NCBI GenBank assembly: GCA_003586115.2
Contig: QVOM02000116.1
Coordinates: 32,403,062-32,467,061, forward strand
Direction: 5' to 3'
Length of the DNA: 64,000 nucleotides
DNA from: Salvator merianae
Lineage: Eukaryota > Chordata > Lepidosauria > Squamata > Teiidae
The notes under the pieces are model-generated. The model worked only from the letters and a program-made list of their open reading frames with translations, ran no database searches and was not told the DNA's origin. The translations under genes and the position numbers were made by a program. This document shows positions 24,130 through 39,200 of the stretch, one piece after another (position 1 is the stretch's first letter; the number at the start of each line of letters is the position of its first letter).

Positions 24130-24299
24130 TCAAGGTGGGCAGCCATCTTCTGCCATAGCAGGGTGCACAGTAGATGGCATCTGTACCATATTTGAGTATT
24201 CTTCAACCATAATTGAGATTAATTTAGCAACCACATGAACGTTGAGGCTGTTTCCCAGGAGACGGTAACGCTGCTTCAATGTTACTTTGTCAGGGAAAT
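24130..24299 (-). CDS. TRDMT1: TRDMT1 exon 11: terminal motif and stop
   Basis: This exon has 170 coding nt to the stop codon at 24130-24132. It completes Asp364 and encodes QRYRLLGNSLNVHVVAKLI, the last methyltransferase motifs. An extra tail follows (VEEYSNMVQ, then EDGCPP) where human TRDMT1 ends soon after the helix. The acceptor is TTCTAG. Confidence 0.96.
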
Positions 24300-27200
24300 C
24301 TAGAACAAACATAACTGATCATCACAACAAGCAAAAGCAAATCCAGCGTGTACTTTTTTCAGTCATGATAATATCCTCAATCTTGGAAGGTTCAAATCCC
24401 GACTCCGTCATATCCCCACTGCATCTCAGCCGAACCACAGTATGTGAACTCTATAATACCTGATGCATGGGCTGAATTCACACTTACCTTAGTGGAATGG
24501 GACAATAATACAATACCAGGCTATTTCACTGCCAGGGCAATTGGGGTCATTCACATTATGAGCACTGGAACCTCTGTTCTTTCCTGCAGTGCAAGCAATC
24601 TTCTGTTTTGTTCCTAGTGATATATCATTCCGTTAAAAGCCCCACCCATCCCTATCTGTGATTGGGTGATTAACACGTTGTTCCTACATTGCATCCAGTG
24701 TGTGAGAGCAGGGCCAAGCATTGCAGGGCCCAGACCCTAACAATGCAGGGTTCAGACCCCAGCTTTGTACTGGAAGTGGTGTGGAAATGTATGCTGCTCC
24801 TGGACTGTTCCTGCTGCCTTCAGGTATGCTTGTGGCCAGCTTTTAATCAGCTTACAGCTGGACTGGAACAGGAAAATCTTAGGATGCTTCTGAAACACTT
24901 CAACAGGTCACATGGGCAAATGAAGTGTTCCAGCGATACGCTTCTTCATAAAGACCAGTGCAAAAAGACCCATGGAAGCCAGCCTGCATTCTTAGAAGGC
25001 ATACATAGTATTGAGCCAGCCATTCAACAACAGGCTTTGTTACACTGAAAAATTGGTTCAATTATCACTGTTCTCCCTGTCATTTGGCAAAGAAAACGTT
25101 TACGTCATTCAGTATATTTCAGTACATGTCTTCCTGTCAAGTGATTGGGGAAAATGAGATATGCAGGGGAATCCAATCTTAAACCCTTTGCTCTAAAATA
25201 TCATTAGCAAATGGAGACTCTCCCTTGAGCCTACATGTCAACCATCTCTGTACTTTACTCCTTAGCTCAGGGGAGGGGGAAAGGGAGATTTTAAATAATC
25301 TGATGTCATCCTTTTGAAAGCCAGTCACAGGTGCAGGAACATCCTGGACAGTCATAATGTTGTTGCTTCAGCAGTCTTAAGAGACCTATGAAACTAATGA
25401 TAAAACAATTAGAAGAGTTTATGATTTCATGTCATTCCTAATGTCTAAAGGGGCTATGAATTGTGTCCGTGAACAACTTCATGTATTTTTAAATGTATTG
25501 CAGAGTGTTCAGCACTTTGCAAATGCTGCAACTATTAGAGACTTGAGCGAGCTGATGCCCTCCAGGTTACATCAGAAGATATTCATTATTAGTACATAAA
25601 GCAGGCATGTGCAAGGGGTGGTTTGAACACCATTTCCATTTTTTTCTCTTATAAGAAAGGGCTCCATTGCAGATGAACCCTGTAAATCACAGAGCTGGAA
25701 GATACGTGAAAATGAAAGGGTCAACAAGTGTTTCTTGCTAATGCTAGATGGTACAAGATCCCTAACTATATACAGGTCCATTGTCTAGCAGTAAGCTGGA
25801 TGTAGGATTGTCTATCAGCAAGAAATCCATACTATGATTTTTGTTCCTCTTTTGCTATTTTTTTGCCAGGCTTCTTTGCCAGGTCCATTAATAAGTGATC
25901 TTACTGTAGGATCACTGGTATGGCCAGACCATTTTCTGGTTAAATTTGGGCTTAAGGCATCCCCTCCTCACTGCCATAGTCATAGACCTAATGTTATGGT
26001 CTACCCCCAGAGACTTACAGAACCATCTAGGTTCCTGAATGCTCTGGGGAAGTTTCCTGTTGACATGGACAGCACTCCAGTCAAACACCTGGACTCTCTG
26101 TGGAATCAAGAGAGAACTAGGGTCCTTAACAGTATCATTCCTGAGTGCACATGACAATTTGGCAGAGCTCACTGGTATCTTTGGTTTTCTTCTGACTTGT
26201 AGGATATGAAACAGCATGGTCAGCAACTAGAGTGTAAATGGCAGAAATCTCAGAGTGAGTGTGACCAGGCACACTCAAGAGCACACTGTCATGTCTATCA
26301 TGTGGCAATACCAGCAGCAAAGAGATCTCTCTTCTCTGCTACTATTGCATCCCTTAGAAACCATTCAGCTGAACTTTTCAGGGTGGTGAGTGGCCTCACA
26401 TCCTCCAGTAGGGGTGCTGACCCTCTTCTGCCATCCCAGGTCAGGTTTGCTTTGTCCTCTGAGAGTAAAATTGTTCAGATGCACTTAGAATCAGAAGCTA
26501 CTATTTCAGGCAGTTCTATGGAGATCACAATGGTACTGTCTTGTTATGGATCAGTTCCAACTGTTGGTGGGTCAATGATGTAGACAAGCTGCTTGTAGGA
26601 ATGTATCAGGCTATCTGTTCTCTTGACCTTTGCCCATCATAACTCATCGAATCCTGTCACCAGGGTCTGATGGTTTGGATTCAGCATGTGACTAATGCCT
26701 CCCTCTTGCTGAAGAGGTTCCAGGTGTACTTAAAGAGACAGTGGTACATTTGCACCTGAAGAAGTCTTTGTTGTGTCCTTTAGCTCTTGACAACCACCAT
26801 CCAACTGCATATCTCCCATTTCGAGGCAACATTCTCCAAAGGGTGACTTCAGGCCTGCCCACAGGACAAGGAGAATGTGACCCTGTTAATGCTCCTAGAC
26901 TTCTCAGCAGCCCTTCATACTGTTGACCACAATATCCTATTTGGTTTGTTATGGCGTTTGGGCTTTAGTGGCACTGTTCCTCGGTGGTGGAGGAAGACTA
27001 CCCCAGGGATCAATTCTGTTGCCCATGCTTTTCAACATACACATATGAGATCGTTGGAAGAAGTAATTAGAAGCTTTAAAGTGAGGTTCTATTTCCCTCA
27101 TTGTTTTATGTTCCTGAGAACTTGGTAATAGGGAGTACAAATGGAAATAAATATTTATATAATTTTTAATAAATAAAACAATGTTTCTTTTAAATAATTA

Positions 27201-30200
27201 CTTATTTTTCTACGTTGATAGTTTGCCTTTTTCCTAATGCCCCTGTCAAAGAGTAGATACATAAGGTTTCCACAAAGTCACTCAGACCAACTTCAGACCT
27301 TCTGAGTCCTTCCACTTTTACAGTTGATTGTGTTTTGCCATACAGAGCAATGTAAATTCTAAACTACCTGAAGATCCAACAATAGTTAAGCTGCACTATT
27401 TACACAGAGATGGGCTGCTGAACTTGAAGTGGAATCCAATTTGCTACTAGCGCCAAGATGTCTATTAACTTACTGTGTAAGAAATTGATTGTCCTTTCTC
27501 TGCCAGATTAGTTTCACAGAATCTGGGATAAATGCCAAAATCTGTAGTGTGATTATGTAATATTAGATTACAGATTTAATGATCCCAGTCTCTCCTTCTC
27601 CCTACCCTGACTCCAGGTCTCAATTTAAATGGTAACAGATAACTTTCCTTACCTTAAAAGGGGACAAGGACAAGCCATTGTCATCTAGGCTGTTCTACCT
27701 ATGCTGCTGTGTGGGACCTTTGGATTGCTACTCCCAGGTCAAAATCCCAAACTATACTCAAATTTGAGAAAGCTGAACAAGGAAGAATAAGTCTAGTTTG
27801 TGAAGATAAATAATGCTAGGACTATATTCTATCATGTGTACTTTTCCCCATAAAATGATTAGTAGTAATGTTCAACTAAACATTTACCAAACTCAGGAGA
27901 AAATCCATGCAGATTTGCTATTTCTCTTGGAGTAAAGTACCGCAGGTTAAGCAGTGATAGCTTCTTAAGCTTCTCATCTTCCGACAGAGCCTCAAAAGAC
28001 TTGAATACGGATTCAAGCTGTGGAAAAACATATGCTTCAGCTACAATTATTTTATAACATTCTTAGCTACGTGATGCTGAACAGAATACAAAACCTCAGA
28101 TTAAGGATTCAGAAGGGAGCCACACTAACAAATGTGGATGGATTGTAGCAGTGGAACAGATTATCTGTGACTCTTCCAAGACAATAGCGGCCCAGATTAG
28201 CCCTAGCAAGCATGGTTTCAGTCTAGTAAGGACTGACAAGTCATATAGTTCTTATCCCTGGAGCACCTTAACACAAGGGAAGAGACAACCTCATCCAGTA
28301 TTTTGATAATCATAAATAGTGATGCCAATGACAAACACCTCCAAATTGGAACTAAGGATTTTAATTCTAACCACTGTTTTTTTTCAGATGTGAAGCTACG
28401 TCCTGGCTTAAAGAAGGTGTGATAAAACAGACCATTAGAAACAGACCCAAAAGAGTTTAGTGAAAAAGCAACTGGTTTTAATGAGCTGAAGGCCGTAGTT
28501 CAAAATTCACTGTGTTGAAAAGATTGGAAAGTAGGACAAGGAAGAATGAGGAGATAATATGGAGCCTTCCTATGGGATCACACTGGGGAGGCATGACTCT
28601 AGGTGTCACAATAAGGTCTTCAACCTGTGCCTGAGGGCACTCCTAGCCTCCCCAGTAGATTCCCCTGAGTAGATTAATCCACTGTCAGCGCTTCTTCCAC
28701 GGAAAGATTGCTAAATCAGGTACACTGGGGCATTGTGGGAAATTTTAAAGTGTTATTGCTGAAGTGGCAGGATAGGCACCAATGATGCTTAGGTCTGTCA
28801 AGCTATATAGGCTCTAGCATCTGTCCAAGGATACCTGATGCTAGCTCAGTTTTATGAAGTTTTTGTAGATTATTATTAAAATAGTAAGGTTAACAATATT
28901 CTTTTTTGTAAGTCTAAAACAAACATATTCTTGAAAAGACAAAAGAAGGGACACTATATTGGAAACTTAAAACAGCAGATTATTAATTATTGCTTCTTTA
29001 TGGATTAAGTATTCAAAATGAAAAGCACACATCTAGATTGAAACACTTGTTTCAAACTAGAATGCTATGTGAGCAGCTTTATTCTGGTCCACATGCTAAT
29101 GGTCCAGGGCCTGCCGTAGTCTGCGCTAGCATGAGGATTGCAGGCCCTTATTCTGGGATATATCCAGTGCCCAGTGCAGTGGGATATATCCAATGGGATA
29201 TATCCAGGGCCCAGTGCAAAAAGGGCCTAAAACACAAGCTGAAAATTAAGTAAGGCACATACAAATGAAGTCAAAGTACCTGAACATTGTCCGCCATCTG
29301 CAGCACAGAGCCAGTTCCTTCTACGTAATGGCCATACCTTAAAATTAATTAAGAGTCATACATTAAGATTCCTGCACGTATTGATGAGTGCAGAGGTTAA
29401 AAGGGTAGTGCTCTAAAATGAGCATGTAAGGAATCTGCACAAATACATTCTTATTTATTCATTCTGAAGACTGTAATTCAGTAAGAGAATGAAAGGCACC
29501 CGCTCCAGATGGGCTCCATTCCCCATTGCCATATCTGCATGCATAGTTAGAAATTTCCAGCGCCCATTGCAGCAATGCCCCCCCCCCCGCTTTTCAGGCT
29601 TCCTTTCAATCAAATAGCTAAAAAAGGTTTGAAACTAAGGAGGCCACTGAAGTGGAAACAACAGTACATGGTGAGACACATCTGTGATTTTTTTCTTCCG
29701 AACTGCAGCCCGGCCCTGCTGAAATAGATTGCAAAGACTCCCCACCCACCCCCACAATATTCTTCGACTGCTCTTGTTCAGAGGGATACAGAATGCTTCC
29801 TGACTGCATTTTTAAAGTTTGGGTGCAGTAATATTCATCAAATATTTGGGTGCAGTAATATTCACTAATCTTCAGGCAGCAACGCTGGGAAGAGGCTCAG
29901 TTTTCTTTCAGGAGACTCAAAAGAATGAACTTCAAAAGCCTTTTTCAGTCTAGACTTCCATTTACTGTGTTGATTTCAAAAGGACAGAAAAAGGAGCAGC
30001 TGCCGTCTATAAGAGCGAGGCCAGTGTTTTAAGAAATTGATGGTGGCCTTCTTCTGGAGCCAACGTGGTTTTCACTGTAAACATGTTTACTGAGCAGTCA
30101 CTTTCAGGCTGTCATTTAGGGTTAATTATAGGAGAAGCAGAATCTAAGAAACAGACTTGGTCTGCTTGGTAACCCTTATGGCAGCACAGGCTAAGCACAG

Positions 30201-33200
30201 AAGGATATTAAGACTCTGGACTTTTACTGTTTTATTCCTGGAGTAAAAGCACACAACTTGGTAAACATTTCAAGTGTGTGTGGGGGAGTAAGTAAAAGTC
30301 TCTTACAGCCTCAAGCTAACTGGGCAACCTCCAGATTGGTATAAGCCAGATAGGGTTGTTTCTGGGTGGTTCACAGTTCTTCTCTAAATAACTATGCTAA
30401 GCAGTAATTGGGTGGCTTAAAAAAAAAAAAAAAAGTAGACAAAAAAGGTGGTTGAAACTCAGTAATTGTAATCTCTGATTTATGCTATAGTGGATCTAGC
30501 ACATAAGCAAAAGATCTCTTTGTATTGTAAAACTGACCTGTAGAGTGGAACTCTTTTTTCATTATAAAGGGTTTGAAAGACATTTTTCACAATGAAAGGG
30601 CCCTCAGTTGAACAATCTTTCTGACTGTAACATGATACGGGCATTTGTGTATTCGTGGCCATAAATATTTGAGGCATCCAATACACAGAAACGTAGCCTT
30701 CGTTCCCTGCCTGTCCAGAGACCAGGGTGGGTGCTTGTTTAAACCTGCCCGTGTGTGTGTGTGTTTCCCTGCTTTGGCACTTGCTAACAGCCTGCTTCTA
30801 CTCTTCTGTAGCTTCTGCCTTATCAGGACCTCAAGATAACTTTCCCACTTCCCACCAATTATTTTCTAAGCTTGCTTGCTTGCTTTGGAAAAAAGAAAAA
30901 GAAAAGAAAATTGCACCAGTCAGTATCCAACAGCTGCAGACCATATGGAGAGGAACTGAGAGAGGGAACTGAGTGAAATGGTTGAAGAACCCAGATTTAT
31001 TATTAATACACAAAATAAATCTGAAGAAATGTCAAGGAGATAAAATTAAGAGAATATTCTCGGAATAAAACCAAAGCAAATGGCAATAGAAAACAAAACC
31101 CTCTCTTCTCTTTTTTTCTTTCATCCCTTCATAAATATGAAGATTCCAGTTACAGTGTTACAAGTTACAATGTCTCTAAACTTTTCCTACAGGCCTAGAG
31201 GTTTTTAATGAGAAGTCATAATAACCCTGAAATGAAGGCTTAGAAATGTTGTAGCTTCTTTGCCTACCACAAATTATTCCAGTCTCTGGCTTTCTTTACT
31301 CAGGAAAGCTCGGATTGCTGGTTAATTGACCTTTGTATAACTGGATTTTCTTTCTTTCTTCTTTTCTTTTTTCCAAATTAAAAGTTAAAGCCTTCTATGC
31401 AAAGGAAGGAGAAGGATCAAAACGGCAGTGGGGAATGCCCTAGCAAGGACAACAGAGCAGGGAGGATGATTTTCCACCCTATAAGGGAGAGAGCAGCAAG
31501 CATGGCGCCCAAAGAAGTCACAGGTACCCATGCTCAAGTGCAATTCTAAAAATAAAAAGGGAATGGTGTCCCAGGGCTCCCCACTGCACATGCTTCCATC
31601 AGGAAATGTATATGGTTGGCCCATCACTCCAACCAACATCCCTGGGTTCCATGGCCATAAGAAGATGACAACTCAAAATGGAGGATGAGTACCACCCCAT
31701 GGGCGTGGCCAACTGGAACAGAGTTTTTGGGTACCCAAATCTAATTCCACATGCTGAATCAAATTCATGCCACAAAAAAAACTTGTATTTGATGTTCTCC
31801 AAGCCACTTTTGCTGCAGCACAGAACATCATCCCTGAAATCTGAGACAGCTTTATATTTCACACACATTCATGCACAAACACTTGATCAACACTCTGAAG
31901 ACCCAAATCCTTCCCACTGCTTATACAGTATATGGAAACACCCTGAGTGTTCCTGCAGACTTAGATCTTATTAAATAAGATGGCCAGTGAATAGCCTGAT
32001 ATGGAATATAACTTTGGTGGGGGGGTTCTTTTTTAAAGAAAAAAATCATATTGATGTTTCTTTCTTTATGGGGATAATACTTTCTTTCACAGACACCTAC
32101 CCTTTTGTGAAGCATGTAGATCTTCTGCAAGTGGCTGTAACAATGTCCAGAACCAAAGCATAACGGAGCAAGGACTTTGGTGGCAAGAGATACTGACTCA
32201 ATTCTCCAACATCCTCTTGAAGGAAATTTTTTAGCATTTGCACAGAAGGATCATTGTTCCACTGCTGCTTTCTCTCCAGTTCTTCTACTGTTTCAAGCTT
32301 AAAAAGGTAGTCCTCCTTCTGTTGATGCTGCTTATTATTATCATCAGAACCACAGGCTGACTCTTTGGTAGGAACAAGTAAACTATTTTCTGCCAAATGC
32401 ACACAAGGTTTTGACATCTCTGAACCCATGTTCTCCTGTCTTGGGAAATCTGTCAGTATCTTACATTAAAACAAAGAAAAAGTGCAAATGATTGAAGCAA
32501 TTTAGACATTTATGTACTCTCCCTTCTTCAGAAAACCACAATTTCTTTAAATATCATGCAGAACTACTTTCATGTAAAGATAGTTTATTTATTGATTGAT
32601 TTATTGATTGCATTTATAGATATAGGAGCAACCCTGAGAGCAGCTTGAATCAAAGCATACTACCATCCCACACCAGTCCATATAACTGATTTAACTAACC
32701 GGGTTGAACACAGCTGCTGTTAAACTGTCATTCTGGCTTCCTCAGCAGTCTAGCATTACTAAACCAACAGCACACTGACCTAAAGGAACTATAAACAGTA
32801 AGTACAGATACCATTACTACACAGGCAAAAACTGTAGTCTCACCTTACCAGGTACTTGAAAGCTGAAGGGCTTTGGCTGAAGTTTTGCAATCAGGAAGTA
32901 TCTCAGCCTTGAGTTTGGAAGACCAAGCTGTCATGAATAATTAATATAAACTTTTGTACGTTTGTGACTGAGAAGTAGTTTAAATAAACTTTAGGTCCAA
33001 GGATGACTTTTTGGGAGGGGATGAACCACCACCTCCTTTAAGGTGTATAAGGATGCATTCAGCATTCCCTGGATCCACCCAATTATTCCCATATGGCTAG
33101 CTCTAGCAAGCCAAGGTTAGCAAGGGTTCAGAAAACTTGTAGGATGGACAGATACAAGCTTGTTGTTCATATCTTTGGGTCTCAGAAACTGAAAGTGATC

Positions 33201-36200
33201 CTACAAAACTAAAGAGGACAACAAATTTCAAGTAAAAACTAATAAATCAGGGATGTGTCCCAGATTCCATGATTGTTCATCTGAAGTTGCAAAAATCACA
33301 AATGGGCTTCAGTGTATTTTATGAATATGTTAGGAATTATGCAGACTGAATATTTAATATGGAGAATGACCATCCATAATACCCACTGACCACATCACAC
33401 TGGGGGTCCCTCTGGGAAAGAGACATATGGATTTTATTTTCATAGGTGTGTCCAAAATGCCCCCAATAATCTGTCTATGTGGGGTTGAAATTTCAACACA
33501 CTGAGTTTTTGAGTTATGGAGAGATACTTTCATTGAGCCCAGAAGAGAACTGATGCTGAGGAAGGAGGGAAAGAAAGTTTGCATGTCTCACATTTTCTGG
33601 TTCCCAAGATCCTTGTCTCAGGATGTATTCTAGAATGTTTCTCAGTGAAGGGACAGAAACATTCTGACCTGACAACATTCTGATCTCTACGTAAAGCACA
33701 CTTAGAATGGCTCTGATCAAAGAAGCAACAGTATATGAAAAAATATGTCAAGCTTCTCTTCAAAGAAGAGTGAATCCACAATGCAACTTTCTAATAAGAT
33801 TGGCTGTTACAATGATATTACTCACAGAAGTAGGAGACAAGAGAAATTCTTGATAGGTAAATCCACACTTTTCTAATGTTTGTATGAATTCATTTCTGGC
33901 AATACAAAATCAACACAAAATTATGAATTTTACTCTGTTGGGGGCAACTTCCAAAAATACTCAGTACTTTTTTCTTTGCTAAAAAACTGTTCTTATGGAC
34001 TATTCCTCCTTATATCCCTATTACACCCCAACCATAACTTCACAAAGAGCAAATGATAAGGAGAAACAAAGAAATTCCTGTAGCATTTTTTTTTTGCATT
34101 TCTAAGGATAAGTATGTTGTCTAGTCTTCTATTCCTACTATAGAAATACAAGTTTTTGGATTTAAAAATCTGGGAAATCCCCAAATTTCGAAACAGTAGT
34201 TATTTTTCTAAAGTTAGGGCTATTCCATACCCACCCCCTTGTTGGGCTACACAGTTTCATAGTGCAGGCTTCACTATGTGGGATTCTTGTAGGATATTTC
34301 TAGTATGGCAAATTTTAAGTAAACTCTTACTATAGTAACGAGGATGGTCTGGAAAACTGAGCCCTTGATGAGGCAGCTTTAACCATCTCCACAAATCACA
34401 AAAGTTCATTACAAAGAAACATTCAGTCTTGCATTATGTAATTGTGGCCATCCTTTTATTCTATATGTTATGAATAAGCCCAGAGTCAAAAATAATTGCA
34501 AGATTTGTGTACTGAGTAAGGGCTTAGATAAGATGACATTTAAGGTCTCCTCTAGAAGAAGTACCATATTCTCAATGACATAGTATCCACTCTGCATGCA
34601 AGTCTCAGCTTTAAATCTCCCTGGAAGAAGGGAATGGCAAACCATGTTCATATTGCTGCCAAGAAAACTGCATGGACTTGTCCATGAAGTTATTAGGGGT
34701 CATGCTTGATATGAAGAATTTTTTTCCTCTAATTCAAAGTCTAGGTTTCATCTTTCCCCTGAAAAGGCATTTTTTCAGCGTTAAAACTCCCATTTATATC
34801 ATTACTGTAACTCTTTTCCCCATTGCAAATAAACAGCAAACTAAGCTAAATTCCATCATACCTGGCAGACGATGTTTCAAAGCCTTTGACATTTTCTAAA
34901 AGTAAATATTTTGGTAGTCTGGTGAGCCTGCAAAACAATTTGTTTAAACCATAGTTATAAAGCAAGCACTTGGAGCAGTTTCCAGGCTTAATTGCATTCT
35001 ACATTAGTTATCTCAACAGTAGCACAGTGTCTAGCATTCAGTCCCACAAGTTTGGAGTTGGGGAAGAATAATAGTCATACAACATGAGAGCATGCAGAAA
35101 AAACCATCTGCACTATCTTAATAAGACACATGGCCACAAAAGATTAGACATATGCCTTGACATTTCCAGATAAGGTTACCCACCCAAGTTAAACTCTTCT
35201 CCAACTGCAGAATAAGAATAGTTTATTTTCCCCTCTGTGATACTTCCAAATGTATGGATTACAAATGTGTTACTAAACACAAAAGCATCCAATGCATTTA
35301 AGTACTTCAGGATGAAAATGTCCCTAAGATAAAAATGGCTCCTTTTCATCTCTTTTGTAAAATATGATGCCAAAGGTCTCTTCCAGAAGGCTGGAAACAA
35401 AGGGCCTCTCAGCACTGATGCTTAAGCAGGATCAGAAAGGGGGAAATGAGTCTCCCCTATAGACCTTAATGTGGAATATGAGAGGCCCCACCCACCACTG
35501 GTACACTGTGTCCACCCAGGATGGAACGTGATCCAGACCACTATTGAGACCTCAATATCAAGGTCTACCGGCAGACCAGCACAGCCTAGTCAAGAACACA
35601 GAGGCGTATGGAAGGTACACCTCCATCTTCCAGACTACCAAGGGACCCATTTTAGCGGGACACTAAAATGCACCACCGAAATGGGTTTCCTGGTGGCTCC
35701 AAGACTAGGAACTTTTGTTCCTTCAGAGCCCAGCCTCAAAGCTCATGTGAGTTTTAGGGTCAGTGCAGGGGATGGTCTGGACCAGTGCTGTCGTGCAGAT
35801 GGTGCTATTCCAGGTCATGCCTGGCTGTAGTCTGAAGCAGTGGGTCTCATGGTCTTTCAGTGCAGAAAGGCCCAAAGTCTTATGCTGGGAGTTCTAGGTA
35901 TGCTTACCCTTGAGAAAAGAGGATGGGAGAGGGGGATATAGCTGAAAGAATGCCACAGAGAATTGGATCTTAATCCTAGACTGCAAGATGTGCAATAAAC
36001 GACTAACATTATTAAAAAGGCAGGTTTTGAATGAACATCATGAAAAAAAATTCTTATAGTAAGAACCGATCAACCAGGGAACTGACTGCTTAGGGAGTTG
36101 GCATCTTTCTCAATGGATGGGTTCACGTAGGGACTTGACAGCCAACCACAGGAAATTGTGTACTATTCCCTCCTGAGCAGAAGTTGGATTTGATGGCTTA

Positions 36201-39200
36201 AGTGGCTCTTTCTAGCTCCATTATGCTATGAAATGCATCATCAGTTACCGAACAAATTCCATACATCTACAGCTGCTGTATTTTTGTGCTGACTGTGAGG
36301 TACACAGCTTACAAAACGAATTACTTTGGTGGAATGCCTTGAGTGGGAGAGGCCAGGGTTCAAATGCTCACTCCGCTGTGAAATCTGATTGGATAATCTT
36401 GGGCCAGCCACTGCATCTCAGCTAACTGACCTCACAAGTTTGCTGCAAGAATAAGATGAAAAAGAGATAAACTACACCTGATGCTTTAAGATTCCTGCAG
36501 GAAAGGTTGGAAATAAATGAAATAAATAAGCAATTGTGAATTTCATGATTCATGAGAATATACTAAAGATCGCATTAAGCAACTTTTCTTTTTGTTGCTG
36601 TTGAATTATTTTGGTGTGTTTTTGGAGGTATGCACGGGTGTCCTGTCTATATTTTTCATTCTATTCAATACATCCAATATTCTTATTCATTCTGTTCAGT
36701 AGATAATGTTGTATTTTAAAGTATTAATAGATTATTCAATGCTTTTACAGAAAAAAAATCAATAAGCTCTTCAAAAAAAAATAACCTAAATTCATTTACT
36801 TGAGACTAAACCCCAGTGCATTCCACAGGATGCATTTCCAAGTAATATGAACAGCATTGTTAACTAATCAGTGATTCTAATCTTTTAAAAGGGATTAGAT
36901 TAGAAGGGGGCAGACTTCCCCACTTATCATCAGAGGGGAGTTCTGTTGGCAGGGCAACAGGGATAGACCACTGAACAACCTTGGGGGGGAGGGCACGAAG
37001 CTAAAGATATGTCCTTGAAGCATTTGGCTGCCTGCCTGCTGAATTTATGTATTTATTGTTGCCATCTGTGTGTGTTTTTGGCCTTGGGCTGCATGATATG
37101 AACAGCCCACCTTGTTTTCTTCTCAAGGAAGCTATTCTGCCCATACTCCCAGTAGTGCTGCTAAGGGTGAGCGGACAGGAGAATGATGTCACCCAAAATG
37201 TATGTACATGGAGCAGTTTTGAAAGACTTCATCCACTTTTGTTGCTGCTGTTCTGGTAGACTCTCGATAACCTGGACCTTTTAAATTTAATATTTTAGAA
37301 TTATTTATACTATGCATACTAGGTGACAGACAATGCCTCATTTCATCTGCTTTCCCCCTTACATAGGTTTATTTATTATTTGCTTTTATATCCTTCTATT
37401 GCAGGGCTCCAGGCAACAAGCAGTATTCTCCTTTTTTCCATTTTATTCTCACAACACTCTGGTGAGGTAGATTAACATGGAAAGCAGCGATGTACCCAAG
37501 CAGGAAAAGCAACTCTGTTCTCCTAAGTCCTAGCCCAATGTACAGGCACCATACTACACTTGAAGTAAAAACTACACCATATGTTTTTGCAACACCTGCT
37601 CTGATGGAGTAAAGAAAATAATCTGGAAGAGTTGATGATTGGCACATTACTACGTTTAGCCACTTGAAGTGAACGAAATGAAGAACGAAATATTAATTCA
37701 TTAACAACTGTAGTACAAACTTCATATTTAGGTTCCAATGTTTGCAATTTAAGGCTGTGATTCAGAATGGATCTATCAAGGATTAATGCCCAGTGAACAT
37801 GGCGTGTGTGTGTGTGTGTGTGTGTGTACTTATTTCTATGCAAATTTTCAGAAATATTGGTACTATTTACTTATTCATAGTTCACATTAATGCCTTAACT
37901 TGAGAGGGCCCTGACAAATCATAAAGAACTCTACAATAAGATATGTAAAACACACTAAAAATACATCTCCATCAGGCATTCTCCCTACCCCAGCATACCT
38001 AATATTCCCAACAAAAGACTTTGTAGAAGGTCATAAAGTCAATTCCTGACATTTTCATGTAGGGCTGGGAGAGATCCCTGCATGAACTCCTAGAACTTTA
38101 GAAAATCATTATCTGTCTGTGTAGACCAGACAGAACAAGATGACCCACAAGTCTAATTCAGTGTAATTCCATTTCCCATGTTTCTTTTATATAAATATTA
38201 GCAACAACAGAGGATGGTGTATATCACTGTTCCATGAAAGCTTGTAAGAAGACCTACATGAAGAGGTATATTCTTAAAACTTTCTTAAAGGCGACAACAC
38301 TGAGAAGCTCCTCATCACAGCAGGTAAAGAGATCTAAAATTCAGGTGTCACCACGGATAAAGCCTTGTTGAATATCCCCATCCTATAGAAAATTTGGTGA
38401 TGGCACTGTCAGCAATGTTTGACGTTATTACCTTGGAAGAATATCAAGAACATAAAGAAAACTGCGGGTCCTAGGGTCAGAAATATCACCCTGTCGGCCA
38501 ATTCTGCAGAGAAAAATAAAATGGAGAAACAAACTCCAGTAGACAAATAATACGGGAATTTTTGATGCAGGCAAAGACTTTTTGTAGTTCACACAAATAT
38601 TAAACTTCAATCAAGAGTTGTTAGGTACCATTTAATTATTCAAAGATACTGTGCAATTCATTTATTTATTTAAAAAAAATTATACCCCTTCATCAATATC
38701 TATGTCAAGATCAGATGCAGCTTTCATTGTAAGAGTCATATCTGGCAATGGGGAGGAAATTAAAACATGGAAGCAACTAAGACAGTAGTGAAGGCTCTTC
38801 TAAAAACTTTTTGAAACAAACTGCAGGAGCAAACAAGGATGTCTGAGCTTTGTGACAGTGATGGCTCCTGGTATATTTGCAGAGGATGGCACTCCAAACA
38901 GAACACAGAATTCTCTGTTCCATGACACTGCTAAGAAAATGTTGTCATCAGAGAGAAGTGCCTTTTGTCCCATTCAAGAAACTATACTCACAAACAAGTG
39001 TGAAGTTTATGTAGCTTTGTTTTGCTTTAGTGAAGCAGAAGAGTTTGAAAACCGGCCCCCATTTTTATATAAAACAATGGGATGTTGTTGTTTTTATAGT
39101 ATATTGGGCTTGATCAAGGAACCTGGAAAACACGGAATTCTGCACCTTCTGCTGCTCCAATATCTTCCTCTCCCCAGACAAATTAGGTGAACAGCTCACA

